From NCBI RefSeq assembly GCF_004135385.1, contig NZ_CP035493.1:1736001-1800000 (forward strand): a DNA stretch of 64,000 bases. The letters run 5' to 3'. The notes under the pieces were generated by a model that did no database searches, was not told the origin of the DNA, and worked only from the letters and a program-made list of their open reading frames with translations. Position 1 is the stretch's first letter. Every line of letters starts with the position of its first letter. The stretch is from Xylanimonas protaetiae. GTDB lineage: Bacteria; Actinomycetota; Actinomycetes; Actinomycetales; Cellulomonadaceae. The position numbers and the translations under genes were made by a program. This document shows positions 60,409 to 64,000 of this stretch, in pieces.

Positions 60409-60740
60409 CCTTCCCCGTCGCCGAACGGGTCGAGCAGGTCGGTCACGTTGGCGTGCTCATCGCTGCCGAGTCGCTCGACGAGCGCGGCGAGGCGAGCGCG
60501 CGGCAGCCACCCCTGCTGCTGGTAGATGAACCCCTCACCCCACACGTACCAGTCAGCGATGTCGCCCCGGCAGGACGAACCCTTGGTGGCGGCGCGGTCG
60601 AGGCGGTCAGCGTCGAACCCGGCGGCCTCCAGTTGCGCGCGGGTGCCCCACCGGGTGGGCGCTTCAACCACGGTGGACCACTCGACGAACAGGTCGGTGT
60701 CCGGGTCGGCCTTGATGATGTACGACGGCACAGCGGTCAT
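60405..60740 (-). CDS. hypothetical early/middle phage protein
   Basis: Protein of 111 residues (VPSYIIKADPDTDLFVEWST start, typical of small actinophage proteins that begin YIIKADPxxDxYVxWS). The middle WGTRAQLEAAGFDADRLDRA is helical. Overlaps both neighbours by four bases. Confidence 0.72.
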   Translation of the reverse strand: MTAVPSYIIKADPDTDLFVEWSTVVEAPTRWGTRAQLEAAGFDADRLDRAATKGSSCRGDIADWYVWGEGFIYQQQGWLPRARLAALVERLGSDEHANVTDLLDPFGDGEG

Positions 60741-61042
60741 CCTTCCCTGGTGGTCGGGCGCATGCACTGGCCGCGCAGCGTCCCGTCGGGCATGCGGAGC
60801 TCGTGGCACGCGAGCCCCGCCGCATCCTCGGGCCCGTGGTTGTGGACCTGGTGTAGCCGATCGCTGACATTCGACCCGATGTCAGCGCTGAGTGACATCG
60901 GCCGGTACGTGGCGATGTACGCGGCCCGCGCCCGCTCCACGTCCTCACGGGTCGCGGTGCCGTCGTGGAAGTGTGCCCGCTCGAGGCGTTCGAGCTCTGC
61001 CCGCTCGGAAGTCATCGACGTCGGCGCGGCTGACGTGTTCAT
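60737..61042 (-). CDS. hypothetical phage protein
   Basis: Protein of 101 residues, helical N-terminus (ERAELERLERAHFHDG) and a Cys/His-containing C-terminus (HQVHNHGPEDAAGLACHELR, then RGQCMRP). Coupled to both neighbours. Function unknown. Confidence 0.65.
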   Translation of the reverse strand: MNTSAAPTSMTSERAELERLERAHFHDGTATREDVERARAAYIATYRPMSLSADIGSNVSDRLHQVHNHGPEDAAGLACHELRMPDGTLRGQCMRPTTREG

Positions 61043-61437
61043 GCCAGCGACGGTCCAGAGTACGGGTTTTCCACGTCGGCGGGGACGTCATCCGGTGGGA
61101 CGACGACGGCTGACGGCGGGAGTGACTTGGCGATGAACCCGCCGCGCGGCCGGGCGACGTAGCGCGCGTGCGGGCCGTAGAACCACCCGTCCTGCTCGTG
61201 CGTGTCGAGCATGCGGTGGCCGTTCTCGGACAGGACGAACTCGCGGAAAGTCATCGAGATCGTGCCGTCCTCGCGCTCGTACAAGAAGAACCCGTTGACG
61301 CTGATCTGCTCGATGTTCACGCCGCGGCGCGCTAACTGCTCTGCGTGCTCCTGAAGCCAGGGCAGGTAGTGGCCGGGCTTCTCGTCGGTCGAGAGACGGT
61401 AGACGGTCTTGACCGGGCTGGTCTTGGTGGTGCTCAC
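61039..61437 (-). CDS. hypothetical phage protein
   Basis: Protein of 132 residues (YRLSTDEKPGHYLPWLQEHA; INGFF-type strand NGFFLYEREDGTISMTFREF). No family recognised. First of four overlapping small genes running to 60046. Confidence 0.65.
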   Translation of the reverse strand: MSTTKTSPVKTVYRLSTDEKPGHYLPWLQEHAEQLARRGVNIEQISVNGFFLYEREDGTISMTFREFVLSENGHRMLDTHEQDGWFYGPHARYVARPRGGFIAKSLPPSAVVVPPDDVPADVENPYSGPSLA

Positions 61438-61446
61438 GGGGTCTCC

Positions 61447-62505
61447 TCAGGCGGTCTTGCTGCGGGGGCGGCGCTTGGCGGAGTTGATGACGAGGGCGAT
61501 GACGTCGCCGATGCGGTAGGTGGGGCGCCCGTCTCGGGTGAGGCCGCGGGCGGTGAGCCTTCCGGTGTGCTTCCACCCGCGGATGTTGTTGTCGAGGGTG
61601 GTGGCGGTGACGTCGACGCCGATGAGGCCATGGACGGCCTGGGCCATGTCGCGGGCGGGTAGGAGGCGGTCGGCGATCTGGTCGAGGAGCCAGGCGCGGC
61701 GGTCGGCGACCTGGTAGGTGGCGCCGCAGTCGGGGCAGTCGACCTGGGTGGCTCCGGGGCGGGCGTAGAGCTCGCCGGTGCAGGGGCGGGTGGTGAGGGT
61801 GGTGACGTTCCCGATCTGTGCGAGAGGGCGTTCCTGGTGCTCCTCGACGTACTCGACGTCGGCGGTGCAGGGCCCGGCGTAACGCGTGGAGGCGGGCACG
61901 TCGATGGCGTGCTTCATGTGGGTGATGGCGTCGAGGAGTTCGCCGATGAGGTCGCCGCCGTCGGGCTGGGCGCGCATCCAGCCGATGTTGCCGGTGAGGA
62001 ACCCGGTCAGGGCCTGTGGGGTGTTCAGGGGGCGGAACAGGCCGCGCCTGCGGGCGATGTCGTCGGCCACGCTGGTGAGCGTGTTCAGCAGCTCCCACCT
62101 GGCTTCGGCCGGGGTGTACCGGTAGGGCAGGGTGACGGGTCCGGCGTCGGTGGTCATGCCGTCGCGTTCGCCGACGGTCACGGTCTGCCCGTGCGCGATG
62201 CGGTCCTCGGCGTCGGACAGGAGGCCTGGTCGGATGCGGGCGGGGCCGGTGCGGCGCAGCGGGTTGAGGTCGGGGTGGCCCAGGGTGCGGCGCTGCTCGA
62301 GGGGGAGGTCGCAGTCGGGGCAGTGTTCGTGGTGCGGCTTGTGCGGGTACGTCAGCACGCGGACGTCGGGTTCGCGGGTATCGCCGAGCGCGGCGAGCAG
62401 CTCGGTCAGGCGGGCGCCGCAGACCTCGCAGGCATAGGTCGTATCCGGCACATCGCGGTCGCAGCCGTCGACCGTGCAGGGCTGCATCGAGCGGTGCTGG
62501 TTCAC
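61447..62505 (-). CDS. multi-zinc-ribbon protein with C-terminal winged helix
   Basis: Protein of 352 residues: N-terminal Cys pairs (CTVDGC, CEVCG), CPDC near residue 65, a helical middle (LLNTLTSVADDIARRRGLFR), another zinc ribbon (CTGEL...CPDCGATYQV, about residue 250), and a C-terminal HTH (LDNNIRGWKHTGRLTARGLT, then RPTYRIGDVIALV). Common in actinophages and probably DNA-binding. Its start overlaps the upstream stop. Confidence 0.78.
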   Translation of the reverse strand: MNQHRSMQPCTVDGCDRDVPDTTYACEVCGARLTELLAALGDTREPDVRVLTYPHKPHHEHCPDCDLPLEQRRTLGHPDLNPLRRTGPARIRPGLLSDAEDRIAHGQTVTVGERDGMTTDAGPVTLPYRYTPAEARWELLNTLTSVADDIARRRGLFRPLNTPQALTGFLTGNIGWMRAQPDGGDLIGELLDAITHMKHAIDVPASTRYAGPCTADVEYVEEHQERPLAQIGNVTTLTTRPCTGELYARPGATQVDCPDCGATYQVADRRAWLLDQIADRLLPARDMAQAVHGLIGVDVTATTLDNNIRGWKHTGRLTARGLTRDGRPTYRIGDVIALVINSAKRRPRSKTA

Positions 62506-62849
62506 AGGCTGTCGCCCTTCGTCGTCGTGGTGATGGGTGCGGAGGTGATGCGGTCACGGACGTGGTGGAGCGCGTCGAGGATGGAGATGTTGCGTGTGCG
62601 GGCCAGGTCTTCCGCCTCGACGACCGCGTCCGGACCGCCAAGGAGCGTGAGCTGGTGGGCGGCTTCGGCCACCTGGGCGACGTAGGGGGTCACAGGCCGT
62701 TCACCGCTCTGGTGTCGGTGGTGCGGGGCGGCATGGTCATGCCGTGCGGGGCGTGCGACCTGCCGCAGCACGCGGTGGGCTCGGCGCCAGATGCGACGGT
62801 GGTGCCGGTTGCGCCACGCGGCGGCCAGGGCGGCGAGAACCCACCTCAC
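62502..62849 (-). CDS. small protein of unknown function
   Basis: Up to 115 residues: a basic, Trp/His/Arg-rich N-terminus and an acidic helical C-terminus (VAQVAEAAHQLTLLGGPDAV). GTG 62849 overlaps the upstream stop and third-position GC stays high from there, so I prefer it; GTG 62693 would leave only the conserved-looking last 63 residues. Confidence 0.55.
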   Translation of the reverse strand: MRWVLAALAAAWRNRHHRRIWRRAHRVLRQVARPARHDHAAPHHRHQSGERPVTPYVAQVAEAAHQLTLLGGPDAVVEAEDLARTRNISILDALHHVRDRITSAPITTTTKGDSL

Positions 62850-62992
62850 GCCGCACCAGCCAGGACGACGTAGCCGATCGCGAGGATGATGAGCCCGGAC
62901 GCGAGACGCACCCCGGACTCGCGGTGGTCGAAGATGCGGGCCCCGGCGACGACGGCGCAGTAGAGGCCCGCGACGACCATGACGACCCTCAT
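62846..62992 (-). CDS. small membrane protein (48 residues)
   Basis: Two short hydrophobic helices (MRVVMVVAGLYCAVVAGARI and ASGLIILAIGYVVLAGAA) joined by a charged turn. Overlaps both neighbours by four bases, which supports it as real. Function unknown. Confidence 0.65.
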   Translation of the reverse strand: MRVVMVVAGLYCAVVAGARIFDHRESGVRLASGLIILAIGYVVLAGAA

Positions 62993-63600
62993 GCGGCACC
63001 TCCGGCGATGAGTCGCAGCTGCGCCGGGACGACCTGCGGCACGAGGGCCTGCTGCTCCGGGGTCAGGTCCAGTGCGTCGAGGATCCGGCGGATGACCAAC
63101 GCGACGAGGTCACCCTGCTGCTCTGCGAGCCGCACCTTCCGCTCCTCGACGCCAGCCTTGAGCGCGGCCGAGCACACGGCCACGAGGTGCTTGCGCTCCG
63201 CCTCGTACAGGACGTACCAGATCGACGGCTTCGCCTCCTGCGTGGTACCGAAGTCGTCTCCACCGGTCTTCACCTTCGTGGTGCCCCACACGAGCTGGTG
63301 CTCGCCGTCGTCACCGTCACGCTGCGACTCGTCGAGCTCCTGCACTTTGGCGCGCAGCCACTGCACGTGACCGGCCGTCCACCGCACCTCCTCAAGCAGC
63401 GCATCCGTGGGCGTGATGTCCACCGGCAGGCCAAGCGTGCGGACCACCTCGGCCGCCTTCGCCTCCTCGACCCGACGCGCCGCAGCCGCCCTCGCCGCCT
63501 TCGTGCCCGACCCGTGGATGCTGCACGTCACCCCGCCCACGATCGCGGCACGTTTGCACTGCTCCCCGGACTGCTTCGACATCGCCGCACACCGGGCCAT
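62989..63600 (-). CDS. putative terminase small subunit-like protein
   Basis: Protein of 203 residues: zinc-like MARCAAMSKQSGEQCKRAA, CSIHGSGT, then a long helical region with EVRWTAGHVQWLRAKVQEL and WYVLYEAERKHLVAVCSAAL, ending in VIRRILDALDLTPEQQALVP. This protein type is often annotated as small terminase in actinophages; it lies 4 kb from the large subunit, so the call is tentative. ATG 63600 shares a base with the upstream TGA. Confidence 0.6.
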   Translation of the reverse strand: MARCAAMSKQSGEQCKRAAIVGGVTCSIHGSGTKAARAAAARRVEEAKAAEVVRTLGLPVDITPTDALLEEVRWTAGHVQWLRAKVQELDESQRDGDDGEHQLVWGTTKVKTGGDDFGTTQEAKPSIWYVLYEAERKHLVAVCSAALKAGVEERKVRLAEQQGDLVALVIRRILDALDLTPEQQALVPQVVPAQLRLIAGGAA

Positions 63601-63752
63601 CAGGCGCCCCATCCGTGAGGTGCCCGACCGCGGGTGCTGTCCATGAGGGCGGCCTCGCTCTCGGTGTGGTGGTTGGTCTCGCAGTCGCGGGCGAGGGACG
63701 GGACGGGGTGCTGGCGGCCGCAGGTGCCGCACGTCCAGGGGTCAGTGGGCAT
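63600..63752 (-). CDS. zinc-ribbon microprotein (50 residues)
   Basis: Starts MPTDPWTCGTCGRQHPVPS, then RDCETNHHTESEAALMD; CxxC, a Cys and two His make a likely zinc site. Its TGA and the next ATG share a base (TGATG), and its start overlaps the upstream gene by 11 bases. Confidence 0.62.
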   Translation of the reverse strand: MPTDPWTCGTCGRQHPVPSLARDCETNHHTESEAALMDSTRGRAPHGWGA

Positions 63753-63984
63753 CGCGGGCCCCCTCGCCGGTCGCATAGTCGGGGTGCCAGATCAACCAGG
63801 TCGGCCAGACCAGCCAGTCGCGGTCGAGGGGCTGCCAGTGGCCCCACTCGCTGAGCCCGACCCAGTCGGCGCCGTCGAGCCGGAACACGCGGTCCAAGCC
63901 GTCGGGGCGGCGGATCAGGATGATGGACCCGGGCGGCAGGGTGTCGATCTCGTCCGGGTCGGTGATGGACTCAGGCGCGGGCAT
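63742..63984 (-). CDS. small Trp-rich protein of unknown function
   Basis: Protein of 80 residues (SITDPDEIDTLPPGSIILIR, DWVGLSEWGHWQPLDRDWLV). The PPGSIILI strand is typical of small actinophage proteins with an SH3-like beta barrel. Last gene fully inside the window. Confidence 0.65.
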   Translation of the reverse strand: MPAPESITDPDEIDTLPPGSIILIRRPDGLDRVFRLDGADWVGLSEWGHWQPLDRDWLVWPTWLIWHPDYATGEGARDAH

Positions 63985-64000
63985 CGCTGGCCTCCTCGGC

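Overview
The window is very GC-rich, with dense, overlapping genes and frequent GTG/TTG starts. Together with MoxR/DUF58/transglutaminase genes, FprA-type ferredoxin-NADP reductase and WXG100 proteins, this points to an actinobacterium, most likely of the order Micrococcales (Cellulomonas/Cellulosimicrobium/Isoptericola-like). The genus is inference.

Region 1 (1-19.9 kb, plus strand) is a type VII secretion-like locus. Nine genes form a near-continuous, translationally coupled operon: MoxR ATPase, DUF58 protein, transglutaminase-like membrane protein (catalytic Cys apparently missing), RDD/FHA membrane protein, PP2C phosphatase, FHA protein, Ser/Thr kinase, FHA-like/HTH protein, and a 1478-residue FtsK/SpoIIIE ATPase with N-terminal ubiquitin-like and FHA domains (EssC-like build). 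Two WXG100 proteins follow, then a strong hairpin, then a WXG100 protein fused to Ca2+-binding-type Asp repeats (candidate substrate/effector), an LpqN-like protein, a membrane protein and a duplicated-domain lipoprotein. Kinase, phosphatase and four FHA-type modules suggest phosphorylation-controlled secretion.

Region 2 (19.9-25.6 kb) is ordinary chromosome: a membrane protein, an A24 prepilin-peptidase-like protein, fprA, htpX, a HAD phosphatase, yajQ and tRNA-Tyr.

Region 3 (25.6 kb to the right edge) is most of a siphovirus prophage, probably inserted at tRNA-Tyr. Next to the tRNA lies a plus-strand cluster of small genes with an HTH gene (possible anti-CRISPR/Aca-type or moron locus) and a frameshifted gene remnant. 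The rest runs mainly on the minus strand, read right to left: small early/middle genes, a terminase-small-like gene, a zinc-ribbon/HTH protein, large terminase, portal, MuF head protein with a toxin-like C-terminus and candidate immunity gene, tRNA-Gln, protease with nested scaffold, decoration and major capsid proteins, head-tail connectors, an HNH endonuclease, tail tube, tail-assembly chaperones with a textbook -1 frameshift site, tape measure, distal tail and tail-tip proteins, lysis genes, tail fibre and a PIG-L deacetylase. No integrase is visible; it should lie beyond the right edge.

The most unusual part is an accessory island (about 41.5-45.8 kb) inserted between the tail chaperones and the tape measure, which are normally adjacent. 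It holds an isolated membrane-protein gene with its own terminator, an antirepressor operon, two paralogous small HTH genes flanking an Abi_2 (AbiD/AbiF-like) HEPN protein, and a NYN-domain RNase-like protein. Directly upstream of the Abi gene is a chain of hairpins ending in an intrinsic terminator, a good candidate for a non-coding RNA partner.
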